From Rahnella aceris (lineage in GTDB: Bacteria; Pseudomonadota; Gammaproteobacteria; Enterobacterales; Enterobacteriaceae): DNA of 64,000 nucleotides. Positions 9,071 through 19,208 of this stretch are shown one piece after another. The notes beneath the pieces are model-generated. The model was not told where the DNA came from. It saw only the letters and a program-made list of their open reading frames with translations, and ran no database searches. The stretch lies in NCBI RefSeq assembly GCF_011684115.1, contig NZ_JAADJV010000002.1, positions 61,209 through 125,208 of the forward strand. Reading direction: 5' to 3'. Within the stretch, counting starts at the first letter, position 1; each line of letters begins with the position of its first letter. The translations under genes were made by a program, and so were the position numbers.

Positions 9071-9326
9071 CTATAGTGCAAGCTTAGTTTGAGGGTTATT
9101 AAGGGCTTTATGTTTCAAAATATGAAACTTGAATCATTGCCTGAGATTATAAAAATGGAATGATTTTTCTGATGATGAATCCGGCGTGACGGCCACACTG
9201 ACGGCCCTGTGCCCGCGCCTTTCGTTCAGAGGTTATGCGCAACAGCGCGTGAAAACATTGCCGGCATAAAAATCTGACAGACATCACACTTTTCTGACAA
9301 ACAAACCGGCTGTCCGCCCCCTGCTA

Positions 9327-9354
9327 TCAAGTTTCCTCGCCAGTGTGCCGTTAA
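9327..9354 (+). promoter_or_regulatory. Sigma-28 (FliA) class promoter
   Basis: TCAAGTTT - 12 nt - GCCGTTAA closely resembles the flagellar sigma-28 consensus TAAAGTTT-N11-GCCGATAA, with one extra spacer base. It lies in the right place and orientation for the chemoreceptor gene, implying co-expression with flagella and chemotaxis genes. Confidence 0.65.
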
Positions 9355-9536
9355 CTTAATCACTAAAACTCATTCGGTTCACGTGACCAACTTCAGTTTC
9401 TTCCCGACAGATTTCTATCCTGTGTTTCCTGACAGGCTACTCCGGTAACGACATTTTACGCACGAGACTGATTGAAATGTTGTCATAACTTAAGGTGCCC
9501 GCACCTTTTTAATCGCAATTTCAGGGAGTTACCACT

Positions 9537-11144
9537 ATGTCTTTTAAACACACTACTGTACGCACCCAGCTTACGCTGGGATTTGGCGTTTTAGTCGTCA
9601 TTGTTCTCGCAGTAGTCCTGCTCTCTATCAACGCGTTAAGCCAGGCCAACAACAGATTCAAAACTCACGTACAGCAGGTTTCCGCCCGTGAGGCGGCTGT
9701 GAATTTAATTCTCAGCGGCGTAAAAGACAGTTCATTGAATATTTACGGGCTGGTGCTGGTCAGTGAGGCTGCTGATATCGAAGCAGGTAAAAGACAAGTT
9801 GCTGCTGCAGAAGAGAAAACCGCAGCCGCGCTGAACCGGCTTCAGGCGGCAATCAAAGAACACTCAGATGTCACAGATAAGGATCGGCAATTCGTGACCG
9901 CGATTTCTAATGCGGAAGAAGGATACCGTCCGGTGGCTAAACATATTGTTGATCTGGCCCTTGAAGAGAAGAAAGCTGAAGCGATTGACCGCATGAATCG
10001 CGAGCTACGACCTCAGTTGGCGCTGCTGCTGAATACGACCAATGACTATCTCCAGTACAGTAACGTACGGGCTAAAGAGAGCCTGAATACCGCACAAGAT
10101 GCGTATCAACAAACCCGCCTCATTTTCATCGTTATCAGCCTGGTCGCACTGAGTCTGGCGGTTATTCTGGGGGGCATTATTATCCGTTCCCTGTTCCGTG
10201 CACTGGGTGAAGAACCGCTTGTTTTAGGTCAGGTGGTACAACGTATTGCTGCGGGTGATCTCAGTGAAGTGAAAGGCGCGGAAAACGCACCACAAAACAG
10301 CGTCCTGGCAGAGCTTGGCGGAATGCAGGCGAAACTGCATCAGTTAATCAACCAGGTGGCTAATTCCGCTGAAAGCATTGTCAGTGCATCCACCGAAATT
10401 ACGTTGGGCAATGAGGATCTGAGTCGCCGGACCGAAGCCCAGGCTTCCTCGCTGGAACAGACATCAGCAAGCATGGAGGAACTGACCGCGACAGTGAAAC
10501 ACAACGCCGACAATGCCCATCAGGGGAATCTGATGGCCACAAGTGCGTCACAAGTGGCGCAACGCGGCGGCAACGTCGTTGAACGCGTCGTCAGTACCAT
10601 GCATGAAATCGCCGAAAGCTCAGGCAAAGTGACACAAATCATCACGGTCATTGAAGGCATTGCTTTCCAGACCAATATTCTGGCGCTTAACGCCGCCGTT
10701 GAAGCAGCCCGTGCCGGTGAGCAAGGACGTGGTTTTGCGGTGGTTGCCGGTGAAGTGCGAACGCTGGCACAGCGCAGCGCCAATGCCGCCAAGGAAATTA
10801 AAAACCTGATTAGCGAGTCTGTTGAAAGGATTAACGTCGGTTCTAAGCTGGTGGATGAAGCGGGCACCACCATGATGGAAGTGGTGAATGCGGTCAAAGG
10901 CGTCAACAGCCTGATGGCTGAGATTACCCTTGCCTCAAGCGAACAACATACTGGCATCGATCAGGTCAATAAAGCCGTGGTCAACATGGACGAGGCGACG
11001 CAGCAGAATGCCGCGTTAGTAGAACAAAGTGCGGCAGCAGCGGACAGTTTAAAACAACAGGCTCATATCTTGCTGGAGGGGATTTCTGCATTTGATATTT
11101 CACGTGCGGGAAATCTTAATGTCACTGCAACAGCCACCCGCTAA
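9537..11144 (+). CDS. Methyl-accepting chemotaxis protein (4-helix-bundle sensor)
   Basis: A 535-residue transmembrane chemoreceptor. Order: cytoplasmic start, TM1 (~12-34), a periplasmic four-helix-bundle ligand domain (~35-190), TM2 (~192-214), HAMP, then the signalling coiled coil with the highly conserved hairpin tip ([20 protein letters not shown]). The C-terminus ([10 protein letters not shown]) lacks the CheR/CheB-tethering pentapeptide NWETF, so it is a low-abundance-type receptor needing help for adaptation. A sigma-28-like promoter lies ~185 nt upstream. The next gene, a periplasmic sugar-binding protein, starts 9 nt downstream, so the receptor probably senses a ligand-loaded binding protein, as Trg and Tar do. 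Ligand unknown. Confidence 0.93.
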   Translation: MSFKHTTVRTQLTLGFGVLVVIVLAVVLLSINALSQANNRFKTHVQQVSAREAAVNLILSGVKDSSLNIYGLVLVSEAADIEAGKRQVAAAEEKTAAALNRLQAAIKEHSDVTDKDRQFVTAISNAEEGYRPVAKHIVDLALEEKKAEAIDRMNRELRPQLALLLNTTNDYLQYSNVRAKESLNTAQDAYQQTRLIFIVISLVALSLAVILGGIIIRSLFRALGEEPLVLGQVVQRIAAGDLSEVKGAENAPQNSVLAELGGMQAKLHQLINQVANSAESIVSASTEITLGNEDLSRRTEAQASSLEQTSASMEELTATVKHNADNAHQGNLMATSASQVAQRGGNVVERVVSTMHEIAESSGKVTQIITVIEGIAFQTNILALNAAVEAARAGEQGRGFAVVAGEVRTLAQRSANAAKEIKNLISESVERINVGSKLVDEAGTTMMEVVNAVKGVNSLMAEITLASSEQHTGIDQVNKAVVNMDEATQQNAALVEQSAAAADSLKQQAHILLEGISAFDISRAGNLNVTATATR

Positions 11145-11153
11145 GGTATTTAC

Positions 11154-12167
11154 ATGAAAATTTCCTGCGTTTTTGCCGTGGCGACGACCCTGCTGACATC
11201 GGCAGCTCTTGCCAGCAGCAATGAGAACATCACGATAGGCCTGATTACTAAAACAGACACCAACCCGTTCTTTTTGAAAATGAAAGAAGGTGCCATGCTG
11301 GGGGCCACCGTACACGGGGTCAAACTGCTTACCGCAGCCGGTAAAGAAGACAGCGATTATCCTTCACAGATCATCGCGATTCAGTCCATGGTGGCCTCTG
11401 GCGCGACCACGTTGCTCATTACGCCGAGCGATGCTAAGGCCATTGTGCCCGCACTCGATGAGGTCCGGGCAAAAGGCGTGCAGGTTATCGCCCTCGATTC
11501 CCCGACGGATCCGATCAGTGCCGTCGATGCCCTCTTCGCCACCGATAACTATAAAGCTGGCGAATTGATTGGCCAGTATGCTCAGGCGGCCATGCCGCTG
11601 ACGTTCGCGGGGCAACCCCTTAAAATAGCGATGCTGGATTTATCGCCAGGACATCTGGTAGGGGCAAGAAGGCACAACGGGTTTATGAAAGGATTGGGTT
11701 TAACTGCGGCAGGTGCCGAATCCAGTGAACTGTCAGCCGCACCCGAAATTGTGTGTGCAGGCTATAGCGAAGGGGCAGAGAAACAAGGCTACGAGGTCAT
11801 GACAAATTGCCTGAAAGCCCATCCGGACATTAATCTGGTTTACACCGTCAACGAACCGGCCGCAGCCGGAGCCTACAAAGCCTTGCAGGAGGCAGGTAAA
11901 CAAAAGAATGCCATGATTCTCTCTGTTGATGGCGGGTGTGCGGGGGTAAATTACGTACGTGAAGGCAAGATTGCTGCCACGGCTCAGCAGTATCCTTTAA
12001 CGATGGCGGCGATGGGTGTTGATGCTGCCGTTGCCTATGCCAGACACGGCAAAAAGGTTTCCGGGTATGTGGATACCGGCGTCACGCTTATCGCCGATAA
12101 ACCTATGCCAGGTCTGGCAAGCAAAGATACTCAGGCAGGGCTGGATGCCTGTTTTGGCGCTAAATAA
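11154..12167 (+). CDS. Periplasmic sugar-binding protein (ribose/fructose type)
   Basis: A 337-residue type-1 periplasmic binding protein (Peripla_BP_4). It has a Sec signal peptide of about 20 residues ending TSAALAS, then ITIGLITKTDTNPFF, the usual first strand of ribose/fructose/galactose binding proteins, with LITPSDAKAIVPAL and SVDGGCAGVNYVREG typical of FrcB-like fructose binders. No ABC permease or ATPase accompanies it; its only partner is the chemoreceptor 9 nt upstream. I infer it is a dedicated chemotaxis co-receptor, or serves an ABC system elsewhere. A strong terminator follows. The sugar is not predictable with confidence. Confidence 0.88.
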   Translation: MKISCVFAVATTLLTSAALASSNENITIGLITKTDTNPFFLKMKEGAMLGATVHGVKLLTAAGKEDSDYPSQIIAIQSMVASGATTLLITPSDAKAIVPALDEVRAKGVQVIALDSPTDPISAVDALFATDNYKAGELIGQYAQAAMPLTFAGQPLKIAMLDLSPGHLVGARRHNGFMKGLGLTAAGAESSELSAAPEIVCAGYSEGAEKQGYEVMTNCLKAHPDINLVYTVNEPAAAGAYKALQEAGKQKNAMILSVDGGCAGVNYVREGKIAATAQQYPLTMAAMGVDAAVAYARHGKKVSGYVDTGVTLIADKPMPGLASKDTQAGLDACFGAK

Positions 12168-12184
12168 ACAGCTTTTCTGAAGGC

Positions 12185-12226
12185 AAAAAAAAGCCGGAGA
12201 ATGTCAGCGCATTCTCCGGCTTTTTT
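12185..12226. terminator. Bidirectional intrinsic terminator
   Basis: A long stem (AAGCCGGAGAAT / ATTCTCCGGCTT, 8-nt loop) flanked by an A-run on the left and a T-run on the right can terminate both the rightward binding-protein gene and the leftward exopolysaccharide operon. Confidence 0.9.
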
Positions 12227-12254
12227 CGTACATCGTCAGAAACAGCGACTGGCG

Positions 12255-13325
12255 TTAGCCGTACAGCTTCAGACGCGCCGCCTTTTTGGCGAAGGCCAGA
12301 TCCGCCTGCACCATCTCAATCACCAGATCCTGTAATGAGGTTTCAGGTGCCCAGCCTAACTGACGCCGTGCTTTTGACGGATTAACCGAAACCTTGCTGA
12401 CCTCCGACGGGCGCATATAGCGCGGATCGACGGCGACAATCACATCTCCGACTTTCAGCGCTGCCGCGACCGGGCTGATAATCGCCGCAATCACGCCTTT
12501 TTCCTCCACGCCTTTGCCGACAAACCGCAGTTTGATCCCCAGTTCAAGGGCCGCAAAAGTCACGAACTGACGCACCGTAAACTGCACGCCCGTTGCAATG
12601 ACGAAGTCCTCCGGTTTGTCCTGCTGCAGCATCAGCCACTGCATTTTGACGTAATCTCTGGCATGCCCCCAGTCACGTAAGGCATTCAGATTGCCCAGAT
12701 AAAGGCACTTCTCCAGCCCCTGAGTAATGTTCGCCAGCCCGCGTGTGATTTTACGCGTGACAAAACTTTCGCTGCGCCGCGGCGACTCATGGTTAAACAG
12801 AATGCCGTTACAGGCATACATACCGAATGTTTCCCGGTAATTCACGGCGGTCCAGAAATCACTGACTCTGGCGACGGTCTCCGAAGGCGGAAGATTAAAC
12901 GTCACCATTTCATTGATGGTCATCCCGTTAACCAGCCCGCACAACGCGGAAGATGAAGCATGATAATAACGGGTTGTGCGCTCCAGCCCCTCAGAACGGA
13001 TAGCCTCCAGCATTCTCAGCGCACTGATCCCGGTGACAGGAAATGTAGAATGCGCGGTAGTTTCACTGGTGATATCCAGATTATAAATTTCATCCGGGCG
13101 AATTAACGCCAGCAAACTCCTCAGATCTAAGATTTCACCCCAGCCATAATGATGAATATGGAAATCAGGATTGTTTGCATGTAAATCATCAGTGACAAAT
13201 TCAGTATCGGGTACCGGGCTGTGCAGGATAATCCCATGGACTGTATAGCCTTTTTTAAGCAAAAGCTCAGTCAGATAAGATCCGTCCTGCCCGGAGATAT
13301 TGGTAATAAGAGCGACCTTAGACAT
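12255..13325 (-). CDS. Degenerate GDP-mannose 4,6-dehydratase homologue
   Basis: A 356-residue protein clearly homologous to Gmd: from about residue 160 onward it is very close (VNYRE, GMYACNGILFNHESPRR, VTRKITRG, LRDWGHARDYVKMQW). The first half has lost the enzyme's key residues. The Rossmann GxxGxxG reads N9-I-S-G-Q-D-G. The Ser/Thr-Ser-Glu site reads S125-S126-A127 (Glu to Ala). The catalytic Tyr-x3-Lys reads E149-T-V-A-R153. It is therefore unlikely to make GDP-4-keto-6-deoxymannose. No GDP-fucose synthase follows. It is the last gene of the exopolysaccharide operon, just before the terminator, with an intact frame and an RBS (AAGGG). It could be a pseudoenzyme with a binding or regulatory role, or a recently inactivated gene not yet broken. 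Confidence 0.82.
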   Translation of the reverse strand: MSKVALITNISGQDGSYLTELLLKKGYTVHGIILHSPVPDTEFVTDDLHANNPDFHIHHYGWGEILDLRSLLALIRPDEIYNLDITSETTAHSTFPVTGISALRMLEAIRSEGLERTTRYYHASSSALCGLVNGMTINEMVTFNLPPSETVARVSDFWTAVNYRETFGMYACNGILFNHESPRRSESFVTRKITRGLANITQGLEKCLYLGNLNALRDWGHARDYVKMQWLMLQQDKPEDFVIATGVQFTVRQFVTFAALELGIKLRFVGKGVEEKGVIAAIISPVAAALKVGDVIVAVDPRYMRPSEVSKVSVNPSKARRQLGWAPETSLQDLVIEMVQADLAFAKKAARLKLYG

Positions 13326-13463
13326 AGTAAACCCTTAGATTACAATTTAAAAAACGCATCCGGACAGATGCACGATTATAATTGCAAGGTTATGTTGAGT
13401 AAGATGAATCGCAGAATAAACAGTCAACGACAGAAAAAAGAACAATATTAAAAAGGATAAAAA

Positions 13464-14618
13464 TTAATAAACGATGCGTTTACTTTCATTGAAGTCATGC
13501 CATTTTGTTTTGATATACTCATCCAGCTCATCATGAAATCTTTGTGCAGAGAACTTTAAAGCGTTTTCGCGGCAGTCCTTCGGCAGGATAGAGTCTTTAA
13601 TCGTATCAAAGTGACGCACGGCGTTAATCAGTGATTCCGCCGTTTGCTCTGAGAAAAATACCCCGGTGGCATTACGTTCGCCATAAGGTCTGATGGTCTC
13701 CAGAACACCGCCTTTGCCAAAGGCAATAACCGGCGTCCCGCTGGCCTGTGCTTCGACCGGCGTAATGCCAAAATCTTCTTCAGCAGCAAAAACAAACGCC
13801 CGGGTGCGCCGCATGTAATCTTGCATCACATCGTCAGGCTGATAACCCAGAATTTCGATATTGCTGCCAGCCCGGGATTTTATTTTCGCCATTTCAGAAC
13901 CGTCACCGATCACCACCAGTTTCTTATCCGGCATCTGACTGAATGCTTCAACAATCAGGTCGATACGCTTATAAGGCACCATGCGGGAGGCGGTAAAATA
14001 GAAGTCTTCTTTATTCTCCTGCAAAGTAAAACGTTCTACATCGACAGGAGGATAAATAACATCCGCATCCCGGCCATAGACCTTCTTGATTCGCCGGGCA
14101 ATAAACTGGGAATTAGCGATAAAGTGATCCACGCCATTGGCTGTCCGGTAATCCCAAATCCTGATTTTATGCAGGAACCAGCGGGCCAGTTTCCCTTTCA
14201 GGCCTTTGTTCAGCCCCGCCTCACGCAAATACTGGTGCTGAAAATCCCAGGCATAGCGGATCGGCGAATGCACATAACTGATGTGCAACTGATCAGGGCC
14301 GGTCAATACGCCTTTAGCCACCGCATGACTGCTGGAAAGCACAATGTCATGCCCCGTCACATCAAGCTGCTCGATAGCCAGCGGCATTAAAGGCAGATAC
14401 TGCTGATATTTCTTCTTCGCAAAAGGTAACCACTGTATAAAAGAGGTCGTCGCTTCTTTTCCATAGAATTTCTTCCGGGATTCATCAGAAAGAAAATCGA
14501 CAACAGAATAAATATCAGCATTTGGGTATAATTTAATAAACTCTGCAATAACTTTTTCTGACCCTGCAAATGTCACCAACCAGTCAGCAACAATCCCAAC
14601 ACTCACATCATGTGACAT
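13464..14618 (-). CDS. GT4 glycosyltransferase (WbaZ-like mannosyltransferase)
   Basis: A 384-residue GT-B retaining glycosyltransferase of family 4. The N-terminal half begins VGIVADWLVTFAGSEKV. The C-terminal nucleotide-sugar half has TASRMVPYKRIDLIVEAF, then the EEDFGITPVEAQASGTPV (E-x7-E) donor motif. The overall pattern resembles O-antigen mannosyltransferases of the WbaZ type, and manB/manC for GDP-mannose are directly upstream in the operon. It probably adds mannose to the undecaprenyl-linked repeat unit on the cytoplasmic face. The RBS (AAGGT) is adequate. Donor specificity is inferred. Confidence 0.82.
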   Translation of the reverse strand: MSHDVSVGIVADWLVTFAGSEKVIAEFIKLYPNADIYSVVDFLSDESRKKFYGKEATTSFIQWLPFAKKKYQQYLPLMPLAIEQLDVTGHDIVLSSSHAVAKGVLTGPDQLHISYVHSPIRYAWDFQHQYLREAGLNKGLKGKLARWFLHKIRIWDYRTANGVDHFIANSQFIARRIKKVYGRDADVIYPPVDVERFTLQENKEDFYFTASRMVPYKRIDLIVEAFSQMPDKKLVVIGDGSEMAKIKSRAGSNIEILGYQPDDVMQDYMRRTRAFVFAAEEDFGITPVEAQASGTPVIAFGKGGVLETIRPYGERNATGVFFSEQTAESLINAVRHFDTIKDSILPKDCRENALKFSAQRFHDELDEYIKTKWHDFNESKRIVY

Positions 14619-14640
14619 AATTTAAACCTTATAAAATGAA

Positions 14641-14683
14641 AAGTGAGTAATACAAACCCACAGCGAGTTATCATTACTCACTT
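14641..14683 (-). terminator. Stem-loop between manB and glycosyltransferase
   Basis: A perfect 11-bp inverted repeat (AAGTGAGTAAT / ATTACTCACTT, 21-nt loop), followed in the direction of transcription by a U-rich stretch. It may act as a partial attenuator within the operon; RfaH-modified polymerase would be expected to read through. Confidence 0.5.
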
Positions 14684-14703
14684 AAATAAGATATTTTTAA
14701 TAA

Positions 14704-16083
14704 TTACATACTGCGGAGGATAGAAAGAATTCTTCTGGTTTGTTCCTGCATGAGTTTTGTATTTGCGCGGGATTCAACATTCAACCTTACAACAGGTTCT
14801 GTATTAGAACTGCGGAGATTGAAACGCCATTCGTCAAACTCAAGACTGATCCCGTCAGTATGATCGACATTAACCGCCTCACCTTCATACATGGCTAATA
14901 CACGGGCAATGGATTCTTTAGGCTGCTGCAAATAGCTGTTAATTTCGCCGGACGCAGGATAGGCCGTGATCCGGTCATTAATCAGTTGCCGCAGAGACTT
15001 GCCTTTCAGATGCAATAATTCAGCGACCAGCAGCCAGGGGATCATCCCACTGTCGCAATAATAGAAATCGCGGAAGTAATGATGGGCGCTCATCTCACCG
15101 CCATAGACCGCATCTTCCTGACGCATACGTTCTTTAATAAAAGCATGGCCGGTTTTCGACATGACAGGCACGCCGCCCGCACCGGTGACAATATCAATGG
15201 TATTCCAGCTCAGACGCGGGTCATGGATAATTCTTGAGTTGGGATATTTTTCGAGGAAGGCATCGGCAAGCAGACCGACGATGTAATACCCTTCGATAAA
15301 ATTACCGGCATCATCAAAGAGAAAACATCTGTCAAAATCACCGTCAAAAGCGATCCCCATATCTGCTTTGTGCTTAATGATGGCATCCGTCGTGTCCTGA
15401 CGGCACTCCGGCAATAACGGGTTAGGAATACCGTTCGGGAATGTGCCGTCTGCCTCATGGTGAACTTTGATAAATTCAACCGGCACACCGGCTGCAATAA
15501 ACCGCTGTTCGATGGCATCAACAACATGGCCCGCTGCCCCATTACCGGAGTTAAACACCAGCTTTAAAGGGCGGGTAAAGTTCTCTACATTGATAAAGCT
15601 GAGCAGCTTATCAACATACTCATCCAGCACAGAGGCTTTCTCGTAACTGCCGCGCTTAGCCTGATCGACCGGTGGAAAATTATTAGCTTCCGCCAGCGCC
15701 TGAATATCACGTAAGCCGGTATCGCCGCTGATCGGACGGGAATCTTCACGCACCAGTTTCATGCCGTTGTAGTTCATCGGATTGTGGCTGGCCGTCACTT
15801 CAATGCCGCCATCAAGGCACAAATAAGACGTCGCAAAATAGATTTCTTCTGTGCCGGTCACGCCGATATCAACAACGTCCGTTCCCGCATCCTGCAAACC
15901 TTTCGCCAGCGCAAGTTTTAATGCTTCGCTGGTTAAGCGGACATCGCCCCCCAATACCATTTTATTAGGTTTTAAATATTCCCCGTAAGCACGCCCTATG
16001 CGATAGGCAATATCTTCATTTAATTCGACGCCTAATTCACCGCGGATATCGTAAGCTTTAAAGCAAGTTAATGTACCTGACAT
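14704..16083 (-). CDS. manB: Phosphomannomutase
   Basis: 459 residues, close to E. coli CpsG (456). It has the alpha-D-phosphohexomutase motifs: the phosphoserine loop [11 protein letters not shown] (S99), the Mg2+ site DGDFDRCF and the C-terminal phosphate-binding SSNTEP. It converts mannose-6-phosphate to mannose-1-phosphate for GDP-mannose synthesis in the cytoplasm. It follows manC by 14 nt in a manC-manB pair inside the exopolysaccharide operon, and its base composition is back to the chromosomal ~50% GC. Confidence 0.95.
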   Translation of the reverse strand: MSGTLTCFKAYDIRGELGVELNEDIAYRIGRAYGEYLKPNKMVLGGDVRLTSEALKLALAKGLQDAGTDVVDIGVTGTEEIYFATSYLCLDGGIEVTASHNPMNYNGMKLVREDSRPISGDTGLRDIQALAEANNFPPVDQAKRGSYEKASVLDEYVDKLLSFINVENFTRPLKLVFNSGNGAAGHVVDAIEQRFIAAGVPVEFIKVHHEADGTFPNGIPNPLLPECRQDTTDAIIKHKADMGIAFDGDFDRCFLFDDAGNFIEGYYIVGLLADAFLEKYPNSRIIHDPRLSWNTIDIVTGAGGVPVMSKTGHAFIKERMRQEDAVYGGEMSAHHYFRDFYYCDSGMIPWLLVAELLHLKGKSLRQLINDRITAYPASGEINSYLQQPKESIARVLAMYEGEAVNVDHTDGISLEFDEWRFNLRSSNTEPVVRLNVESRANTKLMQEQTRRILSILRSM

Positions 16084-16097
16084 ATTTCATCCCCAAA

Positions 16098-17519
16098 TTA
16101 ACAGCGACCATAGTGATCTTTTATACGGATAATATCGTCATCTTCCAGATAGGATCCCGACTGTATTTCCAGAAGTTCCAGAGGAATTTTTCCCGGGTTC
16201 TCTAACATATGCTGAGCCCCAATAGGGATAAACGTTGATTCATTTTCACTGAGCAGATAATTTTTATCTTCGAGAATAACTCTGGCGGTGCCCGAAAGAA
16301 TAACCCAGTGCTCCGCGCGGTGATGATGCATCTGTAATGAGAACTGTCCGCCCGGTTTAACGGTGATGCGGTTCACATGATAACGGGGTGCAGTCACGAC
16401 ATTATCGTTACGGCCCCACGGGCGATAGGATTCGCGGTGCAAACGATATTCCCGTCGTTTATTATTTTTTAAATATTCGACGACTTTTTTAACGTCCTGC
16501 ACCTGGTTTTTATCAATGACTAAAACGGCATCTTTCGTATTTACGATGACCAGATTATCCACACCAATGGCGGCCACCAATTTCTCATCGGTGTTGATAT
16601 AACAATTGTTCGCATTATGGGTAAATACATCGCCATTGATGGCATTCCCTTCAGCGTTTTTATCATTCACTTCCCAAAGCGCCGACCAGGAACCCACATC
16701 ATTCCAGCCCGCATCTAACGGAACAACAATCGCATCCGTGGTTTTTTCCATTACGGCATAATCAACCGATTCATCCGGGCAGGAAATAAATGCCGCTTTA
16801 TCTACACGAATAAAATCTTGCTGCTCATCAGTATGCGAAGTTTCAATCGCTTTCTGACAGGCTTCGAGTATGTCCGGCCTGAATTTCGCCATCTCTTCAA
16901 GAAAACGTCTGGCGCGGAACAAAAACATACCGCTGTTCCAGTAATACTCGCCGCTTTCCAGATATTGCAATGCGGTCTCAAGATTCGGTTTCTCGACAAA
17001 ACGCTGCACCCGAAAAACAGGATCGGCATCACTGCTGAATTCTGTTCCCCGCTGGATATAACCGTAACCGGTTTCAGGGCCTGTTGGCACGATACCGAAC
17101 GTGACCAGTTTCCCCTGCTCAGCGAACGGAATAGCATTCTGCACGGCCTGATGGAAGGCATCCGGAGACTCGATCACATGGTCGGCAGCAAGCACCAACA
17201 GTAACGGATCAGAACCGTTGTCGATGGCACTGAGCGCAGCCAGCGTAATAGCAGGCGCCGTATTGCGCCCGACAGGCTCAAGAATAATATTGTCGGAGAG
17301 CTGGTCTATTTGTCGTAATTGTTCGGCAACAAGAAAACGATGCTCTTCATTACAAATAACCAGCGGTGCAGAAACGTCCAGCCCTTTTAAACGGGTGACC
17401 GTTTCCTGCAACATGGAATTATCGCCATGCAGACGAAGAAATTGTTTTGGATAAAGCTCACGAGACATTGGCCACAAACGGCTACCGGTGCCGCCAGCCA
17501 TGATTACTGGAAGGATCAT
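16098..17519 (-). CDS. manC: Mannose-1-phosphate guanylyltransferase (type II PMI-GMP)
   Basis: 473 residues (E. coli CpsB 478). The N-terminal nucleotidyltransferase carries [18 protein letters not shown] and FVEKP. The C-terminal cupin (~360-473) has the phosphomannose-isomerase-type metal site [10 protein letters not shown]. It forms GDP-mannose from mannose-1-phosphate and GTP. It sits between the AT-rich serotype-specific core and manB, so it marks the conserved flank of the locus. The RBS (GAGGG) lies ~8 nt upstream. Confidence 0.95.
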   Translation of the reverse strand: MILPVIMAGGTGSRLWPMSRELYPKQFLRLHGDNSMLQETVTRLKGLDVSAPLVICNEEHRFLVAEQLRQIDQLSDNIILEPVGRNTAPAITLAALSAIDNGSDPLLLVLAADHVIESPDAFHQAVQNAIPFAEQGKLVTFGIVPTGPETGYGYIQRGTEFSSDADPVFRVQRFVEKPNLETALQYLESGEYYWNSGMFLFRARRFLEEMAKFRPDILEACQKAIETSHTDEQQDFIRVDKAAFISCPDESVDYAVMEKTTDAIVVPLDAGWNDVGSWSALWEVNDKNAEGNAINGDVFTHNANNCYINTDEKLVAAIGVDNLVIVNTKDAVLVIDKNQVQDVKKVVEYLKNNKRREYRLHRESYRPWGRNDNVVTAPRYHVNRITVKPGGQFSLQMHHHRAEHWVILSGTARVILEDKNYLLSENESTFIPIGAQHMLENPGKIPLELLEIQSGSYLEDDDIIRIKDHYGRC

Positions 17520-17604
17520 GATTACCCTCTATATTAATTCAACTACAGAATAATGAGATGGCAAGCTGCAGTGGAAATAAAAAACCACTTTATGAAAAAA
17601 GTTA

Positions 17605-19146
17605 TTAGTGATTATCTATACTATTATCTTTAAATTTCATCTCGGCAGTTGATGACCACTTAAGATTATCCGATTGATAATCTTTGGCTACAGGAAGTAT
17701 TTCTTTTGAAGATTGGAAATTATTACGTTCAATAATTAATTTCTCATCACACTGAACAACTCTAATATAATATCCTTTAATCTTTCCAACATGATTTTTG
17801 TCTACAGAGAAATTATTCCCAACAATAAATAAATTGGATAATCGCTTAGACCTATCATAAGCCAGTGTTGAGACCCCAAGAAGACAATTGACTATAGTGT
17901 TATTTTCAAAGACAACATTATCTATTCTTGAAGATGTGTTTGGTTTTGGCCAAAAACGAATTCTTAAAGCACCCGATTCATTTGATTCACCTAATACACC
18001 GATGAAAGAAAATTGATTATTTTTAATAACCACATTCGCTATATATGAATCTTCAGGGGAATTTTTATCGTCAGTAAGGTAAACACCACCTTCTCTAGAA
18101 CCTACTATGATATTTCTATTGATGAAAATATCATTAGCATAAGAGTAAACTTTTATTCCACCTTTACAAGAGACTATACGATTATCATTGAAAGTTATAT
18201 TTTGCGCTTTATTTCCCTTGTCAAACGAGCCCGCGGACAAAGCGTCATCACCAACATCATGAACGAAATTACGTTCTGCAGTTACATTTTTAGAACGATA
18301 AAAATGGATTCCATCTGTCCCAGAAAGGCCTGCTATTAGCCCCTTATGGTCATGTACGTAGCAATTTTTGACTATTACATTATTCGAAAAGTCAACATGT
18401 ATCCCATATCCGAGACCATAGCATTCTTCAACATCATCGATCAGTAATGGATCAGCGTTACTTACATACAATCCCTTAGGTCCGGCTCTGCCCGTATACA
18501 GAGAAGAATTAAGTCTTTTCAAGGTATAACCGGAAAGTAAGACTTTAGACTTTGTTGATTGAAACAATGGTTTACTGTAGACAATTCCATTTAAAAAATG
18601 ATTTAAAAGAAAAACTGTCTTCCCCTTACCAAAACCTGAAAAGCTTAGAAAACCATCCCTAAGGGTCAAAGTTCTCGTTAAAAGATATTTATTAGGTCGA
18701 CTCTCTTTGATTGGGATGCCAGAATTTAATGCTAATTCGATGGAATCTGAACTATCAGTTTTACCATCACCAACAGCTCCAAAATCGGTTAATTCAAGCT
18801 CTATATCGTAAGGTTTCCAAACGCTGCCATCCAATGAGGTTATCAGACCTTGTCCAACAGAGCGTAGCCCCTCATATATAAAAACAACCACCTTATCCTG
18901 ATGAGAGTTAGCTGATGAAACAAAAAAATAATCGAAACTTGAAGATGGTGATTTATTTTTTAGCTCCTGCTCAGTGAGAATTTTTTTCAATTTTAGCTTC
19001 AAGATTTCTTTGTTAGATCTTATTTTTTTACTAAAATTTTCATGAGGTTCGGAGGCTATCGCAGTTGAAGTAATACCTTTTGTTAGGTAATAATAAAAAA
19101 AACCGGATACTCCATATTTTATAAGATTCCTTTTAGTAACAGCCAT
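17605..19146 (-). CDS. Right-handed beta-helix protein, WcaM-like
   Basis: 513 residues. After an N-terminal hydrophobic export segment (~10-32) preceded by a TKRNLIK stretch that resembles a Tat motif with Lys-Arg in place of Arg-Arg, the protein has a pectate-lyase-superfamily start (DFGAVGDGKTDSSDSI) and many short beta-helix repeats (VIVKNCYVHD, ITFNDNRIVSCKGG, VVIKNNQFSF, VVFENNTIVN). It holds the position WcaM, also an exported beta-helix protein, has in colanic acid loci. It may trim, epimerise or bind the polymer in the periplasm; no catalytic residues can be assigned. It is very AT-rich and has a strong RBS (GGGGAGG). Confidence 0.72.
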   Translation of the reverse strand: MAVTKRNLIKYGVSGFFYYYLTKGITSTAIASEPHENFSKKIRSNKEILKLKLKKILTEQELKNKSPSSSFDYFFVSSANSHQDKVVVFIYEGLRSVGQGLITSLDGSVWKPYDIELELTDFGAVGDGKTDSSDSIELALNSGIPIKESRPNKYLLTRTLTLRDGFLSFSGFGKGKTVFLLNHFLNGIVYSKPLFQSTKSKVLLSGYTLKRLNSSLYTGRAGPKGLYVSNADPLLIDDVEECYGLGYGIHVDFSNNVIVKNCYVHDHKGLIAGLSGTDGIHFYRSKNVTAERNFVHDVGDDALSAGSFDKGNKAQNITFNDNRIVSCKGGIKVYSYANDIFINRNIIVGSREGGVYLTDDKNSPEDSYIANVVIKNNQFSFIGVLGESNESGALRIRFWPKPNTSSRIDNVVFENNTIVNCLLGVSTLAYDRSKRLSNLFIVGNNFSVDKNHVGKIKGYYIRVVQCDEKLIIERNNFQSSKEILPVAKDYQSDNLKWSSTAEMKFKDNSIDNH

Positions 19147-19208
19147 TCTACCTCCCCTCGATTCAACCAGGAAATGAAAGCGACTTCTAAGTATATCAAA
19201 AGGTACAT

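Larger units (their letters stand above)
8995..9536. other. Divergent regulatory region mntH / chemoreceptor
   Basis: A 542-nt intergenic stretch. The mntH side holds the MntR box and extended -10. The chemoreceptor side holds a sigma-28-like promoter and a ~180-nt 5' leader ending in a good ribosome-binding site (AGGGAG). I see no ORF or clear RNA gene in the remaining middle part (about 9090-9320). Confidence 0.6.
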
